The translations under genes were made by a program, and so were the position numbers. From Picocystis sp. L7 (taxonomy: Eukaryota > Chlorophyta > Picocystophyceae > Picocystales > Picocystaceae), in NCBI GenBank assembly GCA_020975725.1, contig QXJR01000011.1:62001-126000 (forward strand): a stretch of DNA of 64,000 nt, given 5' to 3'. Of this stretch, positions 48,901-57,211 are shown one piece after another. The notes beneath the pieces are model-generated. The model saw nothing but the letters and a program-made list of their open reading frames with translations, had not been told where the DNA came from and did not search any database. The stretch's first letter is position 1; the number at the start of each line of letters is the position of its first letter.

Positions 48901-50138
48901 CTACCACCTGCTTTAGAAGGCACCCGATCGAGAGTTACGGTGTACCTGTAACCGTGCTTGATGCCTGAGACTTTGTTGAACTTCGGTGGTGGAATACTTT
49001 CCCTTGTGCAGTGTTGCTGCAGAAGTGCTTTTGGTGGGGTGCGCTTCACTGCAGGTGCTTTCGTGGGTGGTTTCTGCTTCCCTTTTTTCCGCTTGGTCTC
49101 AGGAACGGTGCCTGAGGGCGTCAGGTCCTCCAGGGTCACGGCTGGCGCCTCCGGCTCTCCCCACGTTTCTGCATTCCCTTCGTCAAACAAGTCAAGAGCG
49201 GGCGGCTCTTCATCTTCTTGGTCACTCGAAGATTTGACTGCGTGCGTAGCTCCAGGCCGTTGTTCTCGTGGTTCTGGAGGTGGACCAGCTTCCTCCTCTC
49301 CAAGCTCCCGGAGGATTTGGGCAAGTGTACGTGCCCGTTCTGAAGCCTGCTTCTGGGCCTGGACATCTCCGCTTTTCTTCGCTTCTCGAGCCGCGTCTTT
49401 GGCTTCGTTCATTTGCGCCACGGCTTCAGCCTTGCTTTTGGGTCGAGGCACTTGAACTTGTGGGACGGCTTTGTGTTCGCTGTACGATTCTTCCGACGGC
49501 CTTTCGTCCCAATCTTCCTCGCTGCTGGCTTCTTCCACGTACCTCAGGATCCACTGCGCTTCTTCTTTTTCGAGCGCTTTCAATCCTGCTTTGGTTGGAG
49601 CATCTGCATCCTCCATCGCTTGTTCTGTGGCCAACGTTGGTCCTTCTCCCTCTCCTTCGGACACTTTGGACGGGACTTGTTCTGGTTCCGATGTTTCCAT
49701 CTGGGCGGCCACCACTTTGACGTCTCCTTTTTTTTCCGAGGCACCTTTCCCGCCTCGGAACCTGGCTGGCAGCGATTCGGTGGGCGCGTGCAGCAGCATC
49801 CAGTCGATGGCCAGGTGTGCGTCCAAGCTGGCGACGGGCAGCGCTCGGAAGGCCGTTTCGACGACTTGGTGTGCGAACCCTGCGTCTCGGACTTGGTCGT
49901 AGACGTCTCCCAGCCTCCTCCTCTCCTGCTCGTCGCTTTGTTGGTCGAGGACTTCGCGCGACGCTTTGCCGTCGGCGTCCACGTGCATCGTCTGCAGCAG
50001 CTGTCGCACGCGTGCCTCGCTTTCCACGCTCAGCTGCAGCGCCTTGGTTTCTCCCGTACTCGGTTCGTGCGTCTGGTTCCCTTTTCCTTCCTTCGTTCCC
50101 AACGTGTGCCGCTGGTTTCGGCCATGGCGTCTGGCCAT
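45912..50138 (-). CDS. DHX29-like DExH-box RNA helicase
   Basis: 1408 residues from the ATG at 50138. The N-terminal third holds a UBA-like helical segment (about 60-115, DVYDQVRDAGFAHQVVETAFRAL) and long charged regions, then a double-stranded-RNA-binding-like segment around 385-450. Helicase motifs are complete: I GDTGCGKTTQVPQ near 605, Ia TQPRRVAATS, II DEIH near 710, III SATID, V STNIAETSVTIDDV and VI QRKGRAGR near 998. The HA2 and OB-fold regions follow. DHX29 (plant DExH7) binds the 40S subunit and aids scanning on structured 5' leaders. A DHX36/DHX57-type assignment is possible but the N-terminal layout favours DHX29. Its start is 52 bp from a copia element. Confidence 0.85.
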   Translation of the reverse strand: MARRHGRNQRHTLGTKEGKGNQTHEPSTGETKALQLSVESEARVRQLLQTMHVDADGKASREVLDQQSDEQERRRLGDVYDQVRDAGFAHQVVETAFRALPVASLDAHLAIDWMLLHAPTESLPARFRGGKGASEKKGDVKVVAAQMETSEPEQVPSKVSEGEGEGPTLATEQAMEDADAPTKAGLKALEKEEAQWILRYVEEASSEEDWDERPSEESYSEHKAVPQVQVPRPKSKAEAVAQMNEAKDAAREAKKSGDVQAQKQASERARTLAQILRELGEEEAGPPPEPREQRPGATHAVKSSSDQEDEEPPALDLFDEGNAETWGEPEAPAVTLEDLTPSGTVPETKRKKGKQKPPTKAPAVKRTPPKALLQQHCTRESIPPPKFNKVSGIKHGYRYTVTLDRVPSKAGGRRARRRDGGPITFGEEEDAATYDTIQDAQNAAATRALFALCSERPIHQVLPPTFAELWVHLVNDKLANAKVNDQSDEKDQEAYNDLKDALVSQVLSDRSLEELLPQKQLGGRAAGEIEDVSRQGVEEVIRPFEEEELCKMRQENKVLKEEFDRWSRRTAGSRMQKFRGQLPVAKIKDDLLQILKEHDSVIVCGDTGCGKTTQVPQYIFDAAADAGGGGWCNLICTQPRRVAATSLAERVADEREGPAPGKRKCRIGYAVRLEHAATPDTKILYCTTGILLRRLSADPGLHGVSHVVLDEIHERTMQGDFLLALLRKLQSARRKAQHQLPLKLVLMSATIDPSLFSEYLGNCPVLEAQGRTFPVKQFHLEDIYESLQYQLPSDSWAALRPYRGRGRFAHKKAYSQNKQQMVSAGWGDEEADTSKQILNPLYDPIAYEGLSKSTKRSLAIVDESKVDYELIEDLLAHIDEHMGEGAILVFLPGLAEIRTLKGRLSASHRFSDTKGRHLILPLHSTTPAEEQRLVFRKPPEGRRKVVLSTNIAETSVTIDDVVFVVDSGRMREMRMDNKRGMSCLTEVWAPGASLRQRKGRAGRVREGQCFTLLTRARVDSLPEHALPEIARASLVDLVLQIKLMHLGNAASFLSECPEPPPKAAIEVAVRTLHEVGALDETEELTSLGQHLARLPVDPRVGKLLIIGSALGTLNAALTISACLTYKSPFSIPTDAADAAERVHMTFIAPKSKSFAAGSESDHLAMVVAYQGWSIARHSGGTRAGYRYAKEHYLSIEALHMIQELREQFASLLLDVGFCYIEGRAPSKESHSKHSKWYDDSASPWNRNDLCAAVVKGVLCGALQPNVATWDKSLKKWSDGIQDVAIHPSSLLHPTKYSSYKHPFLVFHEKMKTSKVYLCDCTLVSAMAILLLGSSNLEVDHKGGTIKVLDRIVMKAPAQVAVMVRQMRYALDKQLQAKIEDPTFDLANDNTAAQVVSTIVQLLCDHDLK

Positions 50139-50190
50139 CGCGTCGCGACCTCCGCCTTTCCCGACGTGTTTCGACCTCTCCTCTCACGTG

Positions 50191-50640
50191 TGTTGTCCGA
50201 ATAGTCTTTCTCAGTGGGTTTTGGGTGAGAGAGATCGATAATTATCACCAGTAATTCACTACCTAGTATTACAGTTCAACTCACGACCGTGCGAGTCACA
50301 AACCAGGTTCCAAGTTTGACTGTACGTGGGTTCCAACGGTTCCAGTTGCCGTGCTCTTCCGGTCTTCTCGTAGGCTCACGAGTCCAACACAGCAGCAAGC
50401 GTCCACACTTCTCTCTACCAATCCCTTCTGACACTCCACTGGAGTATATCAGGTGGGGGGCAGTGCTACAGTCCCATGCACTACAGGCTACCTACCACTG
50501 CAGTCTTCTGTGACGGGGTGACCCAGTCCCTTCGATCCCTTCCGAGACTCGAAACCACCGGGGTGGGAGTATCTTCTCCGAACTGGGGTGACTCGAGTGA
50601 ACCATCATGATTGTACCGAGATACAGCCAATTGACTAACA
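50191..50640 (-). repeat. 3' LTR of the copia element
   Basis: 450 bp, nearly identical to 54747-55196. It lies directly upstream of the DHX29-like gene. Confidence 0.92.
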
Positions 50641-50658
50641 CTCCCCCTCAATCATGAT

Positions 50659-53600
50659 TCACTCTTGTTTCTTAACAACATGAAGAGCATCTCTGATCTC
50701 TTCAAATCTTGATGATGGCAATATCTTCGTGAGATAATCTGCCAACATGATGTCCGTGGGACAGTAGTGAAATTTCACTTCACCACGCACTGCACGTTCT
50801 CGTATAAAGTGATGCTGGATGTCAATGTGCTTTGATCTGGAAACTGAATTCAGATCATTGATCATCCTCAAAGTAGCTTGGTTGTCATTCAGTATTGGGA
50901 TGCCATCCCAAGTACCGTTCATCAAACTTCCCAAGAAGTTTCTGATCCACAGTGCTTCTTTCACGCAAGCACTCACAGCCATGTATTCTGCTTCTGCAGT
51001 GCTAGTGGCAACAGTCTTCTGCAACTTGCTATACCATGCCACCAGGCTTCCATTCAGCAGGAACAAGAAACCAGTCCTGGACCTCCTTGTGTCCACATCT
51101 GTTCCAAAATCAGAATCACAGTATCCTGTCAACTCCAAACCCATTTCTGCATTTGCTGATACAGGTTCATGCTGACCAAGACACAGACCATGTGTTCTGG
51201 TTCCTTTCAAGTACTTCAATACTCTTTTTGCTGCTTTCCAGTGTTCCTGAGCAGGCTTGCTCATGTATCTGGATAGCACCGCTGCCGCATGGGCAATATC
51301 AGGCCGTACCGTTGTTGACAAATAAAGCAATTGTCCAACCAACTGCTGGTACTGCACAACCAATTCCTCATCACTTTCTTCCTTTCCTTGTTTCATGCAT
51401 TCAGATATTGGCACTCTACTCTCCTTTGCATTCTCCATTCCAAACTTTTCCAGCATCTTGTCAATCTTTGCAGCTTCTGACAAGTGCATCATCCTGCTTT
51501 TTCTGTTCCTGGTCATGACCATACCACAGAACAAGTGAGCAGGCCCCAAGTGTCTTGCATCAAACTTACTACACAGTCCATCAATGACCTTCTGCAGTAA
51601 TGTTTTGTCACTTGAAGCCAGCAGGATATCATCCACATACACACATATGTAGCACACCGAAGTATCTGACCTGCAGAGCAGCACAGATTCTTCAACACCG
51701 TTGCACGCACAGCCCAGCACCTCTTTCAGGGTAGTGGTCAGTAGCTTGTTCCACATCCTTGGTGCTTGCTTCAGGCCATACAAGCTTTTCTTAAGCTTCA
51801 ACACCTTTCCTGGTACAGGTTGTACCCCTTCTGGAAACTTCATGTAGATGTCTTCCACAAGATCTGCATTCAGAAAAGCAGTCTTGATATCCAGTTGTTC
51901 AAGTTCCAGGTCTTGCACAGCTGCTACTGTCAAGAACATTCTGAGTGCTGTTTTACTCACAACAGGTGCATATATTTCAGCAAAATCAATGCCTTCCCTT
52001 TGCTGAAAACCTTTGATCACCAGCCTCGCCTTGTACCGTTCAACGTTACCGGCGGCATCTTTCTTGATCTTGAAGACCCACTTGGTCTCCAGCGCTTTTC
52101 TTCCGGCAGGAAGATCCGCAACTTTCCATGTATCAGACTCATACAACGATCTGATTTCATCTTCGACAGCCATTTTCCAAAGATCAGCGTCAGATCTTTC
52201 CATGGCTTCTTCATAACCAGAAAAATCTGCAGGGAGTTTTTCAGATTCCACGTCTGCCTTCAAACCAAGAGCAAGTTTCCTGTAGTCAACGCCTTGACGT
52301 TGCCTCAAATCATATTTTCCTGTACTTTGAAGTTCTCTTGTTTCGCTTGACGTTTCATTTCGTTCATTCTGATCCGTTATGTCGGTTTCCTCATCAAAAC
52401 GATTTTCTGCACCAGAATCTGAAATAATTCCTGCATTTTTCACATTGTCATTTTCCAGGTCATGTGGTGCTGTTCCTTCCAGGTTTTCCTGTACTGTGGT
52501 ATCAACTATACCATCACCAACAACACTTTCCACACTGGTTTGACCACCTGTGACCATCTGATCACTGCTTTTACCGCTCTCCAGGAGCTGAGGGGGATTT
52601 TCTGCTTTTTCGGAAACATCGCTCAACGGGCGATTTCCAGGTTCAACAAGCAGATCAGGTATAACCAATTCTTGTAATCCAAATGAACCATGTAGCTTAC
52701 CTGGCTCACTTTCGAAGAATTCTGCTGTCCTGGACAATACCAACTGTCCATTCACCAAAAATCTGTATGTGCTGCTGTTTTCATAACCAATGAAGACAGC
52801 TTCCTGGGCCCTTGGAGCCAACTTTCCTGACCTTTTCTCTTCAGGAACATGCACCAGGGCTTTGCAACCCCATACCTTCAACAGATTTAGGTCTATACTG
52901 CTGCCTGTCAGCAGTTCAGCCGGACTTTTATCACCAGTACCTTTTGCCGGTACCAGGTTCCTCACATAAGCAACAGTCCTGACTGCTTCACTCCACAATG
53001 AATGGGGCATGTTGCTTTGTATCAGCAGGGCTCTTGTGCCCTCCATAAGTGTTCTGTTTAACCGTTCTGCTTGTCCATTCTGCTGAGGTTCATATCCAGC
53101 AGTCTTCTCATGGATGATTCCACGGTCCTTCAGCCACTCCATCAGTTCCTTGTTCAGGAACTCACTGCCTCTATCTGTTCTGATGGCTTTTACAGAACAA
53201 CCTCCACGTTGCTCAAACCAACTGATAGTCTCCTTCACAAATCCTGCTGCTGCATCTTTGCTTGGTGCCAGGTGCACTTTGCAGGCTTTGGTGGCAGCAT
53301 CCACTGCAGTCACAACATACCTGTGACCTCCCAGTGCTTCAGGTTCTACTGGTCCCATAAGATCAAATGAGATCCTATCCAGTGGCTTGTAAGTCTGCTT
53401 GATGGCTTGGTGTGGTTTCTGTGTCATCTTGGCCTGAGGACACACCACACATGGCTTGGGAAGCTGACTTGGCAGTCCCATGCTCTTCAACACAAACAAA
53501 CTTGGATGACCAAGCCTGGCATGCCACAGTTCTGCATCTGTGAGCAGTGCCATTGATCCATCTTTTAGAGTCTGTGCCAGCAGCTCTACTTCACCTTTCT

Positions 53601-54729
53601 TGATGGTGCAGCCTGTGTCATCAAATGTGACACTGGCTCCTGCAGAAATTGCCTTGGGTACTGAAAACAGATTGTATTTCAGTCCAGGCACAAAGAGTAC
53701 ACCAGTGAGGACAATGTTGTGCCCTCCTCTGGAGAGATACACATCTCCAGAACCTGCAATGGGAAGGTTCCCACCTGCAGTACTGATCTCTTTACCATTG
53801 ACACTCTCCAGGGTGTCATCAAAGAATTTTCTGCATCCTGTCATGTGCTCGGTCGCACCGCTGTCCACGATCCAACTGGACAGGTGAACATCCTGTTCAA
53901 TGAGTGATGCCATGAAAGCAGTGTGATTTGCTTTTTCATGTCCAGCATCAGTTCCTTTACTGATGTCCTCATTCTTCTTGGGGCAGTGGGGCTTGATGTG
54001 CCCAGCCTCTCCACAATGCCAGCAAACTGCTGTCTTGTTGCCAGGCCCTTTCTTGGGCTTTCTGTTTTTGCCCTTCTTCAAAGAAGCTTTCAAGCCTTTG
54101 GGCTTGCTGTCCAAAGTCATCTCAAATGCCAACAACTGAGCTCTCAAGTAATCCATCGTGAGCGGGACTCCGGACGCCTGTATCGACAACTGGACAGGCC
54201 GATACTCGGACGGCAATCCTCTTTTCACCTTCCTGCACATGTCCTCCTCTGAAACCACTCTTCCAGTGTTCATCACCAGATTGGCAAGTGATTCTACCCT
54301 CTCCATGAACTTGCTGATCTTTTCACCAGCATGCATCGCAACTCCATCGTACACATCGAGGGCTGCCTGTGCACTTACTTCAGTATGGAGATCATACTTT
54401 CTGATCAATTTCTGCCATACATCTTTGGCTTCTTGCAGATTTCTGAGGGACAGCAAGTCCTCAGATCTCAAGGTCTGCATGATAGCACCTCTTGCTACCA
54501 GGCTCCTCTTCATGCCTGTTGGTCCGTCCTCCGTGGCATCGAGAGTATCTCGCAAGCCAGCGACAACCAACACATTCATCATCCTTTCCTTCCAACAAAT
54601 CCAGTTGGAATGGTCCAACTCAGGTACCTTGGATAAATCTATCCTGTAGGACACCACTTGTGGTCCTGAGCTTGCGCTCATCGTCGGTGTGTCTTCAAAC
54701 ACCTCTGCTGCTCCTGCAGCTTCTGCCAT
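50659..54729 (-). CDS. Copia gag-pol polyprotein
   Basis: One open frame of roughly 1360 codons. In order: a gag region with a CCHC zinc knuckle, an aspartic protease, an integrase core, a reverse transcriptase with the YVDD box, and an RNase H region. The integrase-before-reverse-transcriptase order identifies Ty1/copia (Pseudoviridae). Confidence 0.9.
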   Translation of the reverse strand: MAEAAGAAEVFEDTPTMSASSGPQVVSYRIDLSKVPELDHSNWICWKERMMNVLVVAGLRDTLDATEDGPTGMKRSLVARGAIMQTLRSEDLLSLRNLQEAKDVWQKLIRKYDLHTEVSAQAALDVYDGVAMHAGEKISKFMERVESLANLVMNTGRVVSEEDMCRKVKRGLPSEYRPVQLSIQASGVPLTMDYLRAQLLAFEMTLDSKPKGLKASLKKGKNRKPKKGPGNKTAVCWHCGEAGHIKPHCPKKNEDISKGTDAGHEKANHTAFMASLIEQDVHLSSWIVDSGATEHMTGCRKFFDDTLESVNGKEISTAGGNLPIAGSGDVYLSRGGHNIVLTGVLFVPGLKYNLFSVPKAISAGASVTFDDTGCTIKKGEVELLAQTLKDGSMALLTDAELWHARLGHPSLFVLKSMGLPSQLPKPCVVCPQAKMTQKPHQAIKQTYKPLDRISFDLMGPVEPEALGGHRYVVTAVDAATKACKVHLAPSKDAAAGFVKETISWFEQRGGCSVKAIRTDRGSEFLNKELMEWLKDRGIIHEKTAGYEPQQNGQAERLNRTLMEGTRALLIQSNMPHSLWSEAVRTVAYVRNLVPAKGTGDKSPAELLTGSSIDLNLLKVWGCKALVHVPEEKRSGKLAPRAQEAVFIGYENSSTYRFLVNGQLVLSRTAEFFESEPGKLHGSFGLQELVIPDLLVEPGNRPLSDVSEKAENPPQLLESGKSSDQMVTGGQTSVESVVGDGIVDTTVQENLEGTAPHDLENDNVKNAGIISDSGAENRFDEETDITDQNERNETSSETRELQSTGKYDLRQRQGVDYRKLALGLKADVESEKLPADFSGYEEAMERSDADLWKMAVEDEIRSLYESDTWKVADLPAGRKALETKWVFKIKKDAAGNVERYKARLVIKGFQQREGIDFAEIYAPVVSKTALRMFLTVAAVQDLELEQLDIKTAFLNADLVEDIYMKFPEGVQPVPGKVLKLKKSLYGLKQAPRMWNKLLTTTLKEVLGCACNGVEESVLLCRSDTSVCYICVYVDDILLASSDKTLLQKVIDGLCSKFDARHLGPAHLFCGMVMTRNRKSRMMHLSEAAKIDKMLEKFGMENAKESRVPISECMKQGKEESDEELVVQYQQLVGQLLYLSTTVRPDIAHAAAVLSRYMSKPAQEHWKAAKRVLKYLKGTRTHGLCLGQHEPVSANAEMGLELTGYCDSDFGTDVDTRRSRTGFLFLLNGSLVAWYSKLQKTVATSTAEAEYMAVSACVKEALWIRNFLGSLMNGTWDGIPILNDNQATLRMINDLNSVSRSKHIDIQHHFIRERAVRGEVKFHYCPTDIMLADYLTKILPSSRFEEIRDALHVVKKQE

Positions 54730-54746
54730 TCTCAAGGCTCTTAACC

Positions 54747-55196
54747 TGTTGTCCGAATAGTCTTTCTCAGTGGGTTTTGGGTGAGAGAGATCGATAATTA
54801 TCACCAGTAATTCACTACCTAGTATTACAGTTCAACTCACGACCGTGCGAGTCACAAACCAGGTTCCAAGTTTGACTGTACGTGGGTTCCAACGGTTCCA
54901 GTTGCCGTGCTCTTCCGGTCTTCTCGTAGGCTCACGAGTCCAACACAGCAGCAAGCGTCCACACTTCTCTCTACCAATCCCTTCTGACACTCCACTGGAG
55001 TATATCAGGTGGGGGGCAGTGCTACAGTCCCATGCACTACAGGCTACCTACCACTGCAGTCTTCTGTGACGGGGTGACCCAGTCCCTTCGATCCCTTCCG
55101 AGACTCGAAACCACCGGGGTGGGAGTATCTTCTCCGAACTGGGGTGACTCGAGTGAACCATCATGATTGTACCGAGGTACAGCCAATTGACTAACA
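54747..55196 (-). repeat. 5' LTR of the copia element
   Basis: 450 bp. TG...CA ends. Followed by the right-hand target duplication. Confidence 0.92.
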
Positions 55197-55201
55197 ACGT
55201 G

Positions 55202-56400
55202 GTGGGGACACCTCTGGGTTTGAAGGGGAGGGAGTCCCTTCTAAACCCACCCGTTCACAAGGGGGGATCCGATGGACGCACGGGTTGAAACGGAGGTGTG
55301 AAAAGGAAGAGGGATTGGGGGTCGTCCATCGGGCCACACCTCGGTTCAATCGGGAGGGTTCACCCGGGTCCACCCGGTTCGGAAGTGTTACTGTTGAACC
55401 CAGCGAACCAAGGTGCCATCTCGTGCGCATGATCTCGAGCTTGACGAAGGGACAACCTCTTCCCGGGAAGGAGGAACGGTGCAAGGTCGTGCGTGAACCA
55501 CTCTTCGACCCACCGTCGATCGCGGACCACTGCACAAGGCTCGTTTTGTTGCCTTAGAGAAAAGAGAAGTTCAAGAGACACGCGCGTGCCTGCTCCCACG
55601 TGCCATCCACAACGAAGCACAACGAGCAACGAGAACGAAGCGAACGGGACGTGCCAGGGACACGACTCGACGATACTCTCAGATACTCTCATCCACGTAG
55701 AAGCACGAGCTATCGGCAAAGGGTGGATTCGCTCCCGACCCCGACCGGGGGTGGTTGTGAGTCTTAGCAGGGATCGAGGGGACGGGGCGACCCTTGTGCA
55801 ACACATGGAGGGGTGGAGCAAGAAGCACATGGGACACGGTGGCACTTCCTCAACCGGATGGATGTGCTCCAATGGAAGGTCAGAAGGTGAACGGTAGAGA
55901 GACAACTGTGGATGCTTGCCACGGCGTCGGACTCGTGGTCCCACCTGGGATGAGAAGAGCACAGCGATTGGAACCTTCGGGACCCACGCCGTCCCACTCG
56001 GAACCTTGTGCTTGGTGGTTCGCGTACGTGTAAGTTTGGAAGGGCAATCCCAGGCATTGAATGGCAATAGATCAGGATCGATGTCTCTCACCCAAACACC
56101 ACCGAGAAAGACGATTCGGTCAACAGAAGGACGCGTGAGAAGGAAAAGGAAAGGGATCTTGGCGATCGCACCCTTTTGGACAAACGCGAGGGGAAGGCAG
56201 GAGACACGAGTGGGCAACATGGGCATGAAGACGAGTCCCCATGGCTGATAGGGAGGTGCGTGTAGAGCATCGGATGAACCGACGGCACGGAAGCGACGGG
56301 CGAGAAGGACGTGGACACGGTGCAGGTCTCCACGGCAGGGTGGGGCCATGGCTGGGGTTGGACGAGGGAAGGTCAGTCAGGCACGACCCCCCCCTTCCCC
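55202..56400. other. Region between copia element and minisatellite
   Basis: About 1.2 kb, presumably the original upstream flank of the DHX29-like gene plus upstream sequence of the SM gene. Open frames here carry no recognisable domain. Confidence 0.4.
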
Positions 56401-57099
56401 TTGGCTTGGTTTCCCCTTCTGTTCTCCCTTTTTCTTTGTGCATTTGCCTGGGTTTCCCCCTTCTTCTCTCCCTTTTCCTTGTGCATTTGCCTGGGTTTCC
56501 CCCTTCTTCTCTCCCTTTTCCTTGTGCATTTGGCTGGGTTTCCCCCTTCTGTTCTCCCTTTTTCTTTGTGCATTTGCCTGGGTTTCCCCCTTCTTCTCTC
56601 CCTTTTCCTTGTGCATTTGGCTGGGTTTCCCCCTTCTGTTCTCCCTTTTTCTTTGTGCATTTGCCTGGGTTTCCCCCTTCTTCTCTCCCTTTTCCTTGTG
56701 CATTTGGCTTGGTTTCCCCTTCTGTTCTCCCTTTTCCTTGTGCATTTGGCTGGGTTTCCCCCTTCTGTTCTCCCTTTTTCTTTGTGCATTTGCCTGGGTT
56801 TCCCCCTTCTTCTCTCCCTTTTCCTTGTGCATTTGGCTGGGTTTCCCCCTTCTGTTCTCCCTTTTTCTTTGTGCATTTGCCTGGGTTTCCCCCTTCTTCT
56901 CTCCCTTTTCCTTGTGCATTTGGCTGGGTTTCCCCCTTCTGTTCTCCCTTTTTCTTTGTGCATTTGCCTGGGTTTCCCCCTTCTTTTCTCCCTTTTCCTT
57001 GTGCATTTGGCTGGGTTTCCCCTTCTTTTCTCCCTTTTCCTTGTGCATTTGGCTGGGTTTCCCCCTTCTTTTCTCCCTTTTCCTTGTGCATTTGGCTTG
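56401..57099. repeat. 43-bp minisatellite, about 16 units in two alternating variants
   Basis: Sixteen copies of a pyrimidine-rich unit of about 43 bp, each with GTGCATTTG followed by C/GCTGGGTTTCCCC and a CTTCT..CTCCCTTTT stretch. One variant has TTTTTCTTTGTGCATTTGCC, the other TTTTCCTTGTGCATTTGGC. They alternate over much of the array, giving a higher-order period of about 86 bp. The array lies directly upstream of the SM-protein gene. Because the unit contains no stop in several frames, it produces long spurious open frames. Confidence 0.9.
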
Positions 57100-57211
57100 G
57101 ATTCGATCCACCGTTGTCGCAGTTCGTGGTGCCATCTTCCACGCGATGGAGGCTTGAGGCGCACTTCCGCCATCGCCACGCGCGCGTGCGGATCGAGGCG
57201 GGACGTGGTGG

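Larger units (their letters stand above)
50191..55196 (-). mobile_element. Ty1/copia LTR retrotransposon, whole-looking
   Basis: A 5.0-kb element on the minus strand with 450-bp direct repeats at both ends, TG...CA termini, and a 5-bp target duplication ACGTG at 50186-50190 and 55197-55201. Between the repeats one long open frame encodes gag and pol in copia order: gag with zinc knuckle, protease, integrase, reverse transcriptase, RNase H. A purine-rich tract (GAGGGGGAG) precedes the 3' repeat. It looks whole with no obvious break. The two repeats differ at about one position that I could see, so the insertion is recent. It lies 48 bp upstream of the DHX29-like start, in the same orientation. 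Confidence 0.93.

Noticed and set aside
49413-50204. Plus-strand frames over the DHX29-like N-terminus
   Set aside because: Shadow of the helicase; Phe/Arg-rich reading of the antisense strand.
56401-57099. Possible CRISPR array
   Set aside because: Units are directly abutting 43-bp tandem repeats without unique spacers, in a eukaryotic context.
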